DNA of 17,943 nt from Gammaproteobacteria bacterium (lineage in GTDB: Bacteria; Pseudomonadota; Gammaproteobacteria; JABABF01), in contig JABABF010000133.1 of assembly GCA_014238345.1 (NCBI GenBank), positions 1 to 17,943 on the forward strand, written 5' to 3'. Each line of letters opens with the position of its first letter. The first letter of the stretch is position 1. Both the position numbers and the translations under genes were made by a program. This document shows positions 1 to 7,808 of this stretch, piece after piece. Below the pieces are notes generated by a model. The model was not told where the DNA came from, ran no database searches, and saw nothing but the letters and a program-made list of their open reading frames with translations.

Positions 1-632
1 ATCGGCACCTTGAGCCGCTCGGCCATAGAGCGAACATAGCCCTCAACCGGCGGCCCCCACATCCAACCCATGTAGGCAGCATTGACGCGAATGCCATGCG
101 AGCCCAACTCCAGTGCTAGATGCGCACTCGCCGCCGACAAGGCAGCCTTAGATGCCGCATAGGCACCTTGGGAGGCCAAGGGTTTACGGGTCACCATGGT
201 ATTGATCATGACGATGGCTCCACCGCCGTGCGCTTGCATGCTGGGCACCACCTCCCGACACAGATTTAAAGTGCCAAATAGATTGACATCCAGAATATCG
301 CGCCACTCTTGGGTGCTACCCTTGAGTACAGTCGTGAATGTACCGGGGTTATAGGCGCTATTGATCAATGAATCAATGTGCCCAAATCGCTCCAGTGACT
401 GCTCGACCAAGTTCCGGCACTGCGCCACATCAGCAATGTCGGTGGGCACTTTCAGCACGGCCGTGCCCGTGCCCAGCTCCGCGATGCGCCGCTCAGCATC
501 GTCGAGTTTGCTGGCAGTGCGCGCCGCTACGACGACGCCTTTCGCTCCCTCAGTGGCCGCAGCCAAGGCTAGTTCGATGCCCAACCCAGGGCCGATACCA
601 GAGACCACGACGATCTTGTCTTTAAGCAACAT
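1..632 (-). CDS. Short-chain dehydrogenase/reductase (SDR), 3' end outside window
   Basis: This is an NAD(P)-dependent oxidoreductase of the classical SDR family, cytosolic, substrate unknown. The first 210 residues are visible; the family is usually about 250, so only the C-terminus is missing. The Rossmann glycine motif GIGPGLG is at residues 12-18, an NSA version of the NAG motif lies mid-protein, and the catalytic YAASK is at 158-162. The residue 13 before the Tyr, normally the catalytic Ser, is Thr145, within INTM. The ATG at 632 is preceded by a good AGGAG Shine-Dalgarno (642-646) with 9-base spacing, which fixes the start. It lies downstream of sat on the same strand, 111 bases away, so it may be co-transcribed, but nothing links it to sulfur metabolism. 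The family call is secure and the substrate cannot be given. Confidence 0.88.
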   Translation of the reverse strand, partial: MLLKDKIVVVSGIGPGLGIELALAAATEGAKGVVVAARTASKLDDAERRIAELGTGTAVLKVPTDIADVAQCRNLVEQSLERFGHIDSLINSAYNPGTFTTVLKGSTQEWRDILDVNLFGTLNLCREVVPSMQAHGGGAIVMINTMVTRKPLASQGAYAASKAALSAASAHLALELGSHGIRVNAAYMGWMWGPPVEGYVRSMAERLKVP

Positions 633-702
633 AAGTACTTTCTCCTATTTGAAAGCGACGAAGGAAGCAATGCGCGATGGCGGGCAAACGGCCTAGTGAA
701 CC

Positions 703-735
703 CTCAGCCAACACTCAGCCAACACTCAGCCAGCA
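703..735. repeat. 11-bp tandem repeat, three copies
   Basis: Three head-to-tail copies of CTCAGCCAACA lie at 703-713, 714-724 and 725-735; the third differs by one base (CTCAGCCAGCA). They sit just after the sat stop codon, in the gap before the SDR gene. Copy number could vary by slippage. No function is evident. Confidence 0.85.
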
Positions 736-743
736 CCCTGCTA

Positions 744-1925
744 TCACTGATAATACTCCATCAATATTTTTGCCACTTCCGGACGGGCAAACTCTTCGGG
801 AAGCGCCTCGCCGCCGGCGAGCATCTCGCGCACCTTAGTGCCGGACAACAGCACAAAGTCTTCGGGCTGATGATCGGGTACATCGCGCATCATTACCACC
901 CGCCCCAAGCGCTTGGACCACGCGGTGTGATCGGCGCAGAAGGGTTCCAGTGCCAGTGCACCTGGAGGGACTTGTTCAAAGATCGCCTGAGCATCAAAAG
1001 CTCCGTAGTAATCCCCGACACCGGCGTGGTCGCGCCCCACCACCAGGTGTGAGCAACCGCAGTTCTGGCGAAAAATAGCATGTAGCAGTGCCTCGCGCGG
1101 ACCCGCGTAGAGCATGTCGAAGCCATAGCCGGAAACCAACACCGTGTTGGGCGGGAAATAGAGTTCCACCATCTTGCGAATGGCCGTATCGCGTACCGCG
1201 GCAGGGATGTCACCCGGCTTCAACTTGCCTAGCAACATGTGGATCAGAATGCCATCGGCAGACACTGCTGACTGCGCCATCTTGCATAGCTCTTCGTGGG
1301 CGCGATGCATCGGGTTGCGCGTCTGGAAAGCCACCACGCGACCCCAGCCACGTTGCTCCATTTCGGAGCGAATCGCCATGGCGGTGCGAAAGGTCTGTGG
1401 AAAGTCGCTCTCAAAATAACTGTGGTGCAACACTTCCACCGACCCAGACACCAGCCAATTGCCCTGCTCTAAAAAGGTGCTCACCCCGGGATGGGAGGGG
1501 TCATCCGTGCCGAAAATACCACTGGCCATGCGGGAAATGTCATCGGCACTGAGCAGTTCCACAGCGCTAACACGCTGCACTGCTAGCAACGGCTGCCCCG
1601 GTAGATTGGGGTCGTGCAATGCCAAGCACTCGCCAGGAGCCACCGCTGGCTTTTCGAGAAAGCGGTTCAAAATAGGCACTGGCCAAAACAGTGCCTCGCT
1701 GGTGTGCATTGCGGTGGCCACACTCAGTGCATCGGCGCGATCCATATAACCGGCCAGCGGCGTGAAATAACCTGCCGCCAGCATGACGGCATTAGCGGCG
1801 GCGGCGGAATGCAACACCACAGAGGGCAATGCTGCGGCCTCTCGTTGCAATTGCGCCATCCGCTCTGGGGTGCTGATCCGTGGCAACAGCTGGGATGCGC
1901 CATAAGGCGGAGCCAATGCGCTCAC
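744..1925 (-). CDS. sat: Sulfate adenylyltransferase (ATP sulfurylase), single-chain type
   Basis: It makes adenylyl sulfate (APS) and pyrophosphate from ATP and sulfate, the first step of sulfate activation, in the cytosol. The 393 residues match the homo-oligomeric Sat/Met3 family, not the CysD-CysN heterodimer. The N-terminal PUA-like domain is followed by the nucleotidyltransferase domain. The catalytic QTRNPMHRAHE motif is at residues 201-211 and GRDHAGVG at 297-304. Translation starts at a GTG whose last bases form the TGA stop of cysC (GTGA overlap), so the two are translationally coupled. The next gene delivers its product APS to CysC. No C-terminal kinase domain is fused, unlike some Sat-Cys fusions. 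The direction in vivo (assimilation, or ATP-making oxidation of APS) cannot be told from sequence, but coupling to an APS kinase favours PAPS synthesis. Confidence 0.96.
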   Translation of the reverse strand: MSALAPPYGASQLLPRISTPERMAQLQREAAALPSVVLHSAAAANAVMLAAGYFTPLAGYMDRADALSVATAMHTSEALFWPVPILNRFLEKPAVAPGECLALHDPNLPGQPLLAVQRVSAVELLSADDISRMASGIFGTDDPSHPGVSTFLEQGNWLVSGSVEVLHHSYFESDFPQTFRTAMAIRSEMEQRGWGRVVAFQTRNPMHRAHEELCKMAQSAVSADGILIHMLLGKLKPGDIPAAVRDTAIRKMVELYFPPNTVLVSGYGFDMLYAGPREALLHAIFRQNCGCSHLVVGRDHAGVGDYYGAFDAQAIFEQVPPGALALEPFCADHTAWSKRLGRVVMMRDVPDHQPEDFVLLSGTKVREMLAGGEALPEEFARPEVAKILMEYYQ

Positions 1926-2551
1926 AGCTTGCGTATCCCTTGCTGACTTAGAAAACTCAGTAGCTGCTCGACCTCTTCGTCCAAGGACAGGAGGTCAGAG
2001 CGCAGCTCCAAATCAGGGTTCAGCGGCTCCTCATAAGGTGCGCTGATGCCGGTGAAGTCCGGGATTTCGCCAGCTCGGGCACGACGGTACAAGCCCTTGG
2101 GGTCACGCTCCTCGGCAACCGCCAGCTCGCAATTCACATAAACCTCAAAAAAGGGCAGGCCAGCTGCTTCATGCAGACGGCGGCAGTTGTCGCGATCCTC
2201 CCGGTAAGGACTGATAAAACTGCTGATCGCCAGCACGCTGGCATCAACAAATAGCTTGCAGATCTCGCCGATACGGCGGATATTTTCGGTGCGATCCTCG
2301 GCGCTAAACCCCAAATTGTTATTGATGCCAAGGCGGATATTGTCGCCGTCCAAGCGGTAACACAGGCAGCCCTCTCGGTGCAAGCGCTGTTCCAATGCCA
2401 CAGCAATGGTGCTCTTCCCGCTACCGGACAAGCCAGTGAGCCACAGGGTGCCACCACGCTGGCCGAGCAACTGCTCTCGGTCGGTGCGCGACACCTCTCC
2501 CTTGTGCCAATGCACATTAGTCGCTTTTTTTTCACTGTGCTGATCTGGCAT
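1922..2551 (-). CDS. cysC: Adenylyl-sulfate kinase
   Basis: It phosphorylates APS at the 3' hydroxyl to give PAPS for reduction or sulfation; cytosolic, 209 residues, the usual size. The P-loop GLSGSGKS is at residues 40-47, LDGDNIR at 68-74, the GFSAEDRTENIRR segment at 81-93, the SFISPYREDR segment with the active-site Ser at 111-120, and KGLYRRARAGEIPDFTG at 152-168. The ATG at 2551 follows a GGAGGG Shine-Dalgarno (2560-2565) with 8-base spacing. It is the first gene of a cysC-sat pair and overlaps sat by four bases. The P-loop Lys and Ser are intact, so it should be active. Confidence 0.96.
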   Translation of the reverse strand: MPDQHSEKKATNVHWHKGEVSRTDREQLLGQRGGTLWLTGLSGSGKSTIAVALEQRLHREGCLCYRLDGDNIRLGINNNLGFSAEDRTENIRRIGEICKLFVDASVLAISSFISPYREDRDNCRRLHEAAGLPFFEVYVNCELAVAEERDPKGLYRRARAGEIPDFTGISAPYEEPLNPDLELRSDLLSLDEEVEQLLSFLSQQGIRKL

Positions 2552-2563
2552 TTAATATGCCCT

Positions 2564-2577
2564 CCATAGTGCTATGG
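2564..2577. promoter_or_regulatory. Inverted repeat overlapping the cysC ribosome binding site
   Basis: CCATAG and CTATGG form a 6-bp perfect inverted repeat around a 2-base centre. The cysC-proximal arm overlaps two bases of the GGAGGG ribosome binding site. It could be an operator half-site; the 2-base centre is too tight for a normal RNA hairpin loop. The match is short and may be chance. Confidence 0.3.
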
Positions 2578-2597
2578 TTATTATGAAATGTGGCTCT

Positions 2598-2625
2598 AAG
2601 ATATGCCCTACAGCCAGACTTTAAA
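2598..2625 (-). promoter_or_regulatory. Candidate sigma70 promoter for cysC-sat
   Basis: Reading the minus strand, TTTAAA (2620-2625) and TATCTT (2598-2603) are 16 bases apart, each four of six to consensus. It lies in the 102-base gap between the hda stop and cysC and would give a leader of about 40 bases. Both boxes are weak, which would suit an activator-dependent promoter such as a CysB target, but no CysB site was identified. Confidence 0.3.
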
Positions 2626-2653
2626 GCATACACAATACGCAAAGTGGCGGCAT

Positions 2654-3388
2654 TTACCACCCACAAACCGCCTTGACCAAAGGTACGGTCACCCGGCGCT
2701 TGAGCGTCGCAGTCGCGCGATCCAATCGTTGCACAATATCGCGCAAGGTGGCGGCATCGCGCCCAGAGCGGCGCACAATAAAACGCACCACCGCCTCGCT
2801 GAGTCGCAACCCACGGCGGGCGGCGCAGTGCTGGAGCAAGGCTGGAGCATCGGCAGCTCCCAAGCCATGCAGACGATAGATCACCGCAGAGGCACAGCGC
2901 GAACGCAGGTCAGCCAAACCAAATGACAGTATTGACGGCGGCAATCGCGCACCGAGCAACAAGGTTGTGCCGTGCGCGAGTCGGCGCTCCCAGAAATGGA
3001 GCAATGCCTCCTCCCAGAGTGGCCGCCCAGCCACCGCTTGGAGGTCGTCCAAAACCAGCAGACCCCAGTGCTCCCAAGAATTGAGTAGCTCAACCGGGTC
3101 AAGCGAGCGCAAACCGTCATCCGCCAGCGGCAGATAGCCCGCTCGGCCGCGTGCGGGGAGCCAGGCGCGACAACTGCCTTGTAGCAAGTGGCTCAGTCCG
3201 ACACCAGGTGAGCCGTGCAGATACAGCACCGCCCCCGGCGGTTGCTCCGACAAGCAACGCAACGCTGCACAGACCTCTCGATTGGCTGGCAGGGTGTGGA
3301 AATCATCCAAGCTCGCGCCACCATCATCTCCGTACAATTGCAACGGCAACTGAGTAGAAGCGAGCGCTCTCAACCCCCGCGCACCCAT
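2654..3388 (-). CDS. hda: Hda-like DnaA regulatory inactivator
   Basis: Hda binds the DNA-loaded sliding clamp and promotes hydrolysis of DnaA-bound ATP, resetting initiation of replication. At 244 residues it has the expected layout: an N-terminal clamp-binding motif QLPLQL (13-18), one AAA+ domain with Walker A region GSPGVGLS (59-66), Walker B LLVLDD (110-115), Arg162/Arg164 in LADLRSR as the arginine-finger region, and a C-terminal helical part with a sensor-II-like RDAATLRD (210-217). Residue 65, which is Lys in AAA+ proteins and Arg in E. coli Hda, is Leu. The ATG at 3388 overlaps the upstream DUF2066 gene by 19 bases and has no clear Shine-Dalgarno. A TTG five codons later would place QLPLQL as close to the N-terminus as in E. 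coli Hda, which starts at a rare codon. Next to DUF2066 and purM, it matches the Pseudomonas gene order. Confidence 0.9.
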   Translation of the reverse strand: MGARGLRALASTQLPLQLYGDDGGASLDDFHTLPANREVCAALRCLSEQPPGAVLYLHGSPGVGLSHLLQGSCRAWLPARGRAGYLPLADDGLRSLDPVELLNSWEHWGLLVLDDLQAVAGRPLWEEALLHFWERRLAHGTTLLLGARLPPSILSFGLADLRSRCASAVIYRLHGLGAADAPALLQHCAARRGLRLSEAVVRFIVRRSGRDAATLRDIVQRLDRATATLKRRVTVPLVKAVCGW

Positions 3389-4452
3389 CGGTAGCTAAGC
3401 GTATCGGCGCTATCGCTCTCTCCCTCATCGTCCTCGCCACCGTCCTCAACCACTGCATCCTCTTCGACCATCCGCCGATCAAGGGCGAATAACTCACGCA
3501 GTCGCGCTGGCGAAGCCTGGGCGTTGAGCGCGACCCATAGCTGCCGGTAATCAACTTGTAGCACTGACACCGAGCGCACCAGATCCAAGGCACGCAAATA
3601 ATGGAGCAATTCGGTGTAATCCTCAAAATCATTGAGGCCAGTCAGTGACAATAGCACCGGAGCAACCAATGATGTCGCTTGGTCGTGTGACTGCCTGGCG
3701 ACTAATCTATCGCGCACGGTGTCAAGCGCGGCTCGCAATACCCCGACCTCGCTACCACCACTGACGGCAAAAGTCATCAATTCCTCGCCGTAGAGATAGG
3801 ACCAGCGCCCGATCCAAGCGTTACGCTCACCGACCACCACACCACTGAGGAGGCTGTCGGCGAGATAGCGGCTGGAAGCGCTCCATAGGCGCTCGCGGTG
3901 CAGGCGCGACACATCGCTGGGCGCAACTGCCCGGCGATCTTCTAAATCTAGCAATGGCAGGCGCACCAGAAAGCCGTAGCGGTCAGAGTAGTCCCGCACC
4001 AGATCGTTCAGCTGTGCACTGGCCTCCCGCAACCGCAACTCGGGGTTACCACGCACCATCCAGACAACGACATTGGGACGGTTGCTCTGCCATACCGCCG
4101 CATCGATATCAAGTAGCAGCTGCTCAACAAAGCGTGGTTCAAAACGCACTTCGAGCCGCAGACCCTCCTCAACAATCTGCCCCCCGACATAGCGATAGGA
4201 TCGCACCAAGCGTTGAGCCGTAGCCAAGCCTTCCAGCAAAGCCGCATTCTCGCTCAGCGAGGAATGTCCACTGACCCGTATCAGCACCTGCAACAGTGCC
4301 CGCGCTGTCGCATACTTGCGCTCACCGCCATCGCGGCTCCACACCGGTACCACACCAGTGAATAGATTGCGGAACACTTCTGCGCTCAGCCGAGCTGGCC
4401 ACACCGAGGCCACAGCGAACAGTGCCAGCGCAAAAATGGAATGCCGAATCAT
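3370..4452 (-). CDS. DUF2066-family exported protein
   Basis: This is a conserved gammaproteobacterial protein of unknown function, usually next to hda and purM. From the chosen ATG it has 360 residues. Residues 1-24 form a signal peptide (basic MIRH, hydrophobic FALALFAVASVW, then ARLSA before E25), so the product is probably periplasmic. The mature part begins EVFRNLFTGVVPV, typical of the family, and the last 25 or so residues are strongly acidic (EEDAVVEDGGEDDEGESD). The frame is open upstream to an ATG at 4626, but that would overlap purM and its promoter. ATG 4488 would overlap the candidate -10 box TACAAT (4487-4492). ATG 4452 gives a compact signal peptide, though no strong Shine-Dalgarno precedes any choice. 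It overlaps hda by 19 bases, so the two are very likely one transcript. Confidence 0.83.
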   Translation of the reverse strand: MIRHSIFALALFAVASVWPARLSAEVFRNLFTGVVPVWSRDGGERKYATARALLQVLIRVSGHSSLSENAALLEGLATAQRLVRSYRYVGGQIVEEGLRLEVRFEPRFVEQLLLDIDAAVWQSNRPNVVVWMVRGNPELRLREASAQLNDLVRDYSDRYGFLVRLPLLDLEDRRAVAPSDVSRLHRERLWSASSRYLADSLLSGVVVGERNAWIGRWSYLYGEELMTFAVSGGSEVGVLRAALDTVRDRLVARQSHDQATSLVAPVLLSLTGLNDFEDYTELLHYLRALDLVRSVSVLQVDYRQLWVALNAQASPARLRELFALDRRMVEEDAVVEDGGEDDEGESDSADTLSYRWVRGG

Positions 4453-4486
4453 CGACTTGGGCAGATGTTTATGCGACACAGTAGCC

Positions 4487-4525
4487 ATTGTAGCGCTGTC
4501 GGCTCTGCACATCGGGATGTAGAAT
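4487..4525. promoter_or_regulatory. Divergent promoter region, DUF2066-hda and purM-purN
   Basis: On the minus strand TACAAT (4487-4492) is five of six to the -10 consensus and would start RNA near 4480, 28 bases before the chosen DUF2066 start. On the plus strand TAGAAT (4520-4525), also five of six, would start RNA near 4532 for purM. Neither has a good -35 box at 16-18 bases, so this rests on -10 matches and the divergent arrangement. I saw no clear PurR operator. Confidence 0.35.
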
Positions 4526-4620
4526 AGAGCGGATCGGTCATGGCTCTCATAATGGGGAACGGCGTGGGTAATATGGCGAAGCACAGCTATGATCGACCGA
4601 CAACCCCGCTTGCCGATGAC

Positions 4621-5697
4621 ATGCACCAGCCCTCACAAGAGCCGTTTTTAGAGCGGCTCAACATTCCGCTAGGATACCGCGATGCCGGGGTCAACATCGA
4701 CACTGGCGCAGAATTGGTGCGCCGCCTGCAGCCGCTGGCCGAGGCGACTCGGCGACCAGAGAGCCTTGATTCGCTGGGCGGCTTTTGTTCACTGTTCGAA
4801 TTGCCCGCTGGTTACAGTAAGCCTGTACTAGTGTCCGGCACCGACGGAGTCGGTACCAAACTGCTGTTGGCGCGCCAGCATGGTCAGCTGGAGACCATCG
4901 GTCGCGACTTGGTGGCGATGTGCGCCAACGATGTCGCCACCAGTGGCGCAGAACTGCTGTTCTTCCTTGATTATTTTGCCACTGGCAAGCTAGAGCCAGA
5001 CGAAGCTCTCGCCGTACTCAGAGGCATAGCCAGCTCCTGTGGAGAGCTCGGTTGCAGCTTGGCTGGTGGCGAAACAGCGGAAATGCCCGGCCTGTACTGC
5101 GGCTCCGAATTCGATGTGGCTGGCTTCTGTGTCGGTGTCGCCGAGCGCGGCGAACTGCTCGGTCGTCACCGCTCACAAGCTGGCGACACCCTGCTGGGCA
5201 TCGCCTCTTCGGGAGCGCACGCCAATGGCTTCTCGCTGATCCGCCGACTGCTTGACGATGTCGAGCGCAGCGCCGATGCACCCCTCACAGCACTATTGCA
5301 ACCGACCCAGCTCTATGCCAAGGAACTGCGCAGATTGGCACAAGCACAGCTGGTGGAGGCCGCCGCCCACATCACCGGCGGCGGGCTGACCGAGAACCTG
5401 CCGCGCATCCTGAGACCCGAACTGCGCGCCGTGGTGCACACCGATTCCTGGGCTTGGCCCGAGTTATTCCACTGGCTCAGAGAAGCCGCTTCTCTGCACG
5501 GTGCCGCAGGCACACTGGAGATGTACCGAACCTTTAACTGCGGGGTCGGCATGGTGCTGTGTGTGCGACCACAGCAAGTGGTGGCGGCACTGGAGCTGTT
5601 GCAGGCCGCAGAGCTGGATGCCTGGCCATTGGGGCAAGTGGAGCCCCGCCCTGCCGGGGAGAATCTCCAAATCGTGCTGCACTCGGCAGAGACATGA
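4621..5697 (+). CDS. purM: Phosphoribosylformylglycinamidine cyclo-ligase (AIR synthetase)
   Basis: It closes FGAM to aminoimidazole ribotide with ATP, the fifth step of purine synthesis; cytosolic. The family signature begins at YRDAGV (residues 19-24), followed by SGTDGVGTK (72-80), the CSLAGGETAEMPG segment (145-157) and a late MYRTFNCGVGM segment. The frame is open from an ATG at 4540, with further in-frame ATGs at 4552, 4573 and 4621, none with a convincing Shine-Dalgarno. I chose 4621 because the resulting 358 residues fit the family (about 345-355), and because 4540 would lie about eight bases after the start of RNA predicted from the -10 box. The true start could be 4573. It overlaps purN by ATGA. 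Confidence 0.95.
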   Translation: MHQPSQEPFLERLNIPLGYRDAGVNIDTGAELVRRLQPLAEATRRPESLDSLGGFCSLFELPAGYSKPVLVSGTDGVGTKLLLARQHGQLETIGRDLVAMCANDVATSGAELLFFLDYFATGKLEPDEALAVLRGIASSCGELGCSLAGGETAEMPGLYCGSEFDVAGFCVGVAERGELLGRHRSQAGDTLLGIASSGAHANGFSLIRRLLDDVERSADAPLTALLQPTQLYAKELRRLAQAQLVEAAAHITGGGLTENLPRILRPELRAVVHTDSWAWPELFHWLREAASLHGAAGTLEMYRTFNCGVGMVLCVRPQQVVAALELLQAAELDAWPLGQVEPRPAGENLQIVLHSAET

Positions 5698-6383
5698 TCA
5701 AGCACGCAGACGCGGCACCCTGTCGGGTCGTCGTACTGCTATCGGGCGAGGGTAGCAACCTGCAGGCCATCCTTGATGCTGTAGAGACTGGGCAGCTCCC
5801 CATCCAAGTCAACGCAGTGATCAGCAACCGACCCGAGTCCAAAGGCTTGGAACGAGCCCGCCGTGCCGGTCTGCGTGATATTGCGCTTGATCACCAAGAT
5901 TTCGAGCGGCGTGAAGACTTCGATAGCCAGCTCAAAGCCATCGTCGAAGCCGAGTCACCGCAGCTGGTGGTGCTGGCCGGATTCCTGCGCATACTGACCC
6001 CCGTCTTCGTCGATCACTTCGCTGGCCGATTGATCAATCTACACCCCTCGTTGTTGCCCAAATACCCGGGGTTGCATCCGCACCAACAGGCGCTGGACGC
6101 TGGCGACAGCAATCATGGCTGTACCGTGCATTTCGTAGACGAAGTACTGGACGGCGGGCCACGCATAATCCAAGCTAGCGTCCCTATTCTCCCTGCAGAC
6201 AACGCCGACACGCTAGCCACTAGGGTGCGGAACCAAGAGCACCTGATCCTGCCACTGGCGATCCGCTGGTATGCCGAGGGCAGGTTAAAGATGGCGCGAC
6301 AACAACACCGGGTGTTGCTAGATGGCGAGATGTTGCCCTCAACAGGGTTTTGCTATAAGGAGGGCGGGACTTCCCCACCCTAG
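5694..6383 (+). CDS. purN: Phosphoribosylglycinamide formyltransferase (GAR transformylase)
   Basis: It transfers the formyl group of 10-formyltetrahydrofolate to GAR, the third step of purine synthesis; cytosolic. The 229 residues show the substrate-binding GEGSNLQAI (18-26), the catalytic NLHPSLLPKYPG (115-126, with Asn115 and His117) and the LDGG Asp153 corresponding to E. coli Asp144. The usual HTH in the GLHTH segment is HPH here. The frame is open 135 bases further upstream inside purM, but the start overlapping the purM stop as ATGA gives the proper N-terminus (KHADAAPCRVVVLLSGEGSN) and coupled translation. Its end is 19 bases from the convergent cytochrome b561 gene. The C-terminus is slightly longer than in E. 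coli (212 residues). Confidence 0.96.
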   Translation: MIKHADAAPCRVVVLLSGEGSNLQAILDAVETGQLPIQVNAVISNRPESKGLERARRAGLRDIALDHQDFERREDFDSQLKAIVEAESPQLVVLAGFLRILTPVFVDHFAGRLINLHPSLLPKYPGLHPHQQALDAGDSNHGCTVHFVDEVLDGGPRIIQASVPILPADNADTLATRVRNQEHLILPLAIRWYAEGRLKMARQQHRVLLDGEMLPSTGFCYKEGGTSPP

Positions 6384-6402
6384 CCAGCATAGCGAGGACG
6401 AG

Positions 6403-6963
6403 TTAATCCCCGGCAGTGGGCGGGAACAACATGCGCCGCAGTATCCCATCGCGCAACACAAAGTGATGGTACAAAGCCGCCGACGCATGCAAAGCGACCA
6501 GCAACGCCAACAGCCACCAGCCATATTCATGTACGGTGTGTAACACACTGGCCACTGCCTGATTGGGCTCAGACAGTGGCGGAACTTGCCAGAATCCAAA
6601 AAATGGGCTGGAGTGGCCCGCCGCCCGCGACATGATCATGCCACTCAGTGGTTGGACCACCATCAGGAAGTAAAGCAGGCAGTGGCTCAATCCGGCCAGA
6701 CGGGACTGCCACTGAGACATGGATTCAGGCAGTGCTGGAGGCGAGGAAACACCCCGCCAGACGAGACGCGCCAACACCAGCATCAACGCTGACAAGCCAA
6801 AAGATTTGTGCCACCACAGCAGCTCGCCCTTCTCGGCAGAGGGCGGCAGGTGCTCGGCCTGATAACCGCTGATGACCAGGCCGAGCAACAGTAGCGCCAT
6901 GCCCCAGTGGAAAGCCCAGCCAAGCCAGCCATAAGTCTGCTGTGAATTGCGCCACTGAGCCAT
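6403..6963 (-). CDS. Cytochrome b561 family di-heme membrane protein
   Basis: It is a small inner-membrane electron carrier with two b hemes, related to E. coli CybB and to a superoxide:quinone oxidoreductase; the electron donor and acceptor here are unknown. It has 186 residues and four membrane helices at roughly 13-34, 52-73, 88-110 and 135-162. Candidate heme-ligand histidines are His19 (AFHW), the His of WWHKS, and the histidines of LHTVHEYG and LVALHASAALYHH. The ATG at 6963 has a GGGAG Shine-Dalgarno seven bases upstream; the frame extends seven codons further (6984), but those lack one. It is convergent with purN and stands between purN and the DUF3108-like gene, which I recall as adjacent in Pseudomonas, so it looks like a lineage-specific insertion. 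Confidence 0.92.
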   Translation of the reverse strand: MAQWRNSQQTYGWLGWAFHWGMALLLLGLVISGYQAEHLPPSAEKGELLWWHKSFGLSALMLVLARLVWRGVSSPPALPESMSQWQSRLAGLSHCLLYFLMVVQPLSGMIMSRAAGHSSPFFGFWQVPPLSEPNQAVASVLHTVHEYGWWLLALLVALHASAALYHHFVLRDGILRRMLFPPTAGD

Positions 6964-6988
6964 CTCAATACTCCCAACGCACACCGAA

Positions 6989-7018
6989 ATGAAAAGGGTG
7001 TACTGTGTACATTGTCAC
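6989..7018 (-). promoter_or_regulatory. Candidate promoter of cytochrome b561 with palindrome in spacer
   Basis: On the minus strand GTGACA (7013-7018, five of six) and TTTCAT (6989-6994, four of six) are 18 bases apart. The spacer carries the perfect inverted repeat TGTAC-TGT-GTACA (6999-7011). RNA would start near 6982, about 19 bases before the start codon, leaving room for the GGGAG site. The palindrome could be an operator for a dimeric repressor. Confidence 0.45.
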
Positions 7019-7100
7019 CACTTGATCACCGCCAACGAGCATACCACAACAGCACGCCGCAGCACCACATGTTCAGACCTAGCACCGCTAGTACGCACAG

Positions 7101-7769
7101 CTATGACCACTGCCAAAAACGCAGTGGCCACATCAGCAACGCCACCGCCAACGAGCCGACCATCATGAGCACCAAGGTCTTGCCCAAACCGATGCCACTG
7201 CGCTCGGCAATCAATATGCAACCCACCAAGCTGCTCCATGAAAGTCCTACCAGCGATAGCACAAACAACCCTAACACGGATCCCGAGGCACCCGGGTCAA
7301 CGCCTTGAAGCAACGGTGACAACAGGCCGAGATATACCGTGCCGCCCCCTAGCAATAGCGGCGGCACCTGCAACCACAATGCCCACAGCATTGCTCGTTG
7401 GCCATCCACACCAGATAGGCTACCGCCCGCCCAACCCACTAAGCGACTATAGCAAAATACAAACAAGTAAAAGGACAGCATAAACTCCAGCACTATCAGT
7501 GCCAAAGTATCGACCGGCTCGCGGACGTTCTCGGCAATACCGTAGTGGCGTAGCGCTGGCAACAACGCAAATAATTGTTTGTACAGTATCGGTAACACCT
7601 GCGCTAATAGCGAATAGAGTGTGATCGTGCACCAAGCAAAGCCGAGACCCAGCAACAGCGGCCCCAGCCATAGCGCCAGCCCGCCACCGCGTGGAAAATC
7701 ACGTGCTACATAACGCGGAGCAAGCCAAAGCAATGCATACAGACGCAGAACGCGCAGAACTTCCTCCAT
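7101..7769 (-). CDS. Yip1-like multi-span inner-membrane protein
   Basis: A 222-residue hydrophobic protein with about five membrane helices: around 30-60, 92-108, 130-158, 172-188 and 196-216. A segment with SRLVGWAGGS followed by a run of helix breakers resembles Yip1/YIPF-family bacterial proteins, but no catalytic motif is visible and the function is unknown. The frame is open up to 7853, but the candidate promoter at 7809-7837 lies in that stretch, so I chose the ATG at 7769, which follows AAGG and a G-rich tract. It precedes cytochrome b561 on the same strand, with a 137-base gap that holds a separate candidate promoter. The assignment to Yip1 is by overall pattern only. Confidence 0.72.
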   Translation of the reverse strand: MEEVLRVLRLYALLWLAPRYVARDFPRGGGLALWLGPLLLGLGFAWCTITLYSLLAQVLPILYKQLFALLPALRHYGIAENVREPVDTLALIVLEFMLSFYLFVFCYSRLVGWAGGSLSGVDGQRAMLWALWLQVPPLLLGGGTVYLGLLSPLLQGVDPGASGSVLGLFVLSLVGLSWSSLVGCILIAERSGIGLGKTLVLMMVGSLAVALLMWPLRFWQWS

Positions 7770-7808
7770 ACGCCTTGCCCCCCCAACCACGCCACATCTA
7801 CTACACAT

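Noticed and set aside
4540..4620. The longer purM start at 4540
   Set aside because: It makes the protein about 30 residues longer than the family norm and lies too close to the predicted transcription start. It cannot be fully excluded.
6362..6380. GGGCGGG and CCCACCC around a five-base loop at the end of purN, considered as a terminator
   Set aside because: It has one mismatch and no T-run on either strand, and lies within the coding end of purN.
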